A stretch of 5,177 nt of DNA from Hungatella sp. UBA5982 (lineage in GTDB: Bacteria; Bacillota; Clostridia; Lachnospirales; Lachnospiraceae): positions 1,442-6,618 of the forward strand of contig DJBG01000026.1 of NCBI GenBank assembly GCA_002429965.1. Reading direction: 5' to 3'. This document shows, one piece after another, positions 5,157 to 5,177 of the stretch. Numbering within the stretch: the stretch's first letter is position 1; every line of letters starts with the position of its first letter. Position numbers and translations under genes: made by a program. The notes beneath the pieces were generated by a model. It was not told the origin of the DNA. It did no database searches and saw nothing but the letters and a program-made list of their open reading frames with translations.

Positions 5157-5177
5157 TAACACTAAAATTCATGAATG

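Noticed and set aside
5062..5175. Minus-strand frame open from the right edge to a TAA at 5064-5062 (37 codons, ending in IHFIPFYLGV)
   Set aside because: It could be the 3' end of an upstream gene, and the ending faintly recalls a histidine-kinase C-terminus (an IP-type ending), but a frame this short is likely by chance in one of three frames and no family motif is clear. Extending the contig to the right would decide.
5126..5177. Possible divergent plus-strand gene starting at ATG 5126 (MVISPGRLLTITLKFMN)
   Set aside because: The frame stays open to the window edge, but there is no good ribosome-binding site upstream and only 17 codons are visible.

Overview
The window looks like part of a carbohydrate-uptake locus from a low-to-moderate-GC Gram-positive anaerobe, most likely a Clostridia/Lachnospiraceae-type Firmicute. 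The reasons are AT-rich intergenic DNA, strong Shine-Dalgarno sites in front of every gene (one matching nine consecutive bases of the extended GAGGTGATC consensus), a lipoprotein-type binding protein, and a CUT1-type ABC importer with no dedicated ATPase. No taxon is proven by the sequence. All recognised genes lie on the minus strand and read from right to left.

Layout in transcription order. A regulatory region (about 4987-5177) holds a sigma-A-like promoter (TTGTGC, 17 bp, TATAAT), two perfect 9-bp inverted repeats and a cre-like element. It is followed by a lipoprotein solute-binding protein (4965-3562), an FAD-dependent oxidoreductase of the FAD_oxidored type (3537-2185), a 105-bp gap with a GC-clamped stem-loop (2110-2164), a MalF/UgpA-like permease (2079-1165), a MalG/UgpE-like permease (1151-306), and the N-terminus of an unidentified integral membrane protein (275 to beyond base 1). 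Apart from the stem-loop gap, the intergenic distances are 13-30 bp, so this is most simply one operon.

How the parts would work together (inference). The lipoprotein captures a sugar, oligosaccharide or glycoside outside the cell. The two permeases form the channel, powered by a shared MsmX/UgpC-type ATPase encoded elsewhere. The cytosolic flavoprotein, unusually placed between the binding protein and the permeases, would oxidise the imported compound or a product of it. The truncated membrane protein may be a sensor or an accessory membrane component, but the visible part does not identify it.

The most distinctive points are the oxidoreductase embedded in the importer operon, the stem-loop separating binding protein plus enzyme from the permeases, an 18-bp perfect palindrome in the coding sequence of the binding-protein linker, and the clustered repeats around the promoter. 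No tRNA, rRNA, CRISPR array, insertion sequence or complete mobile element is visible.
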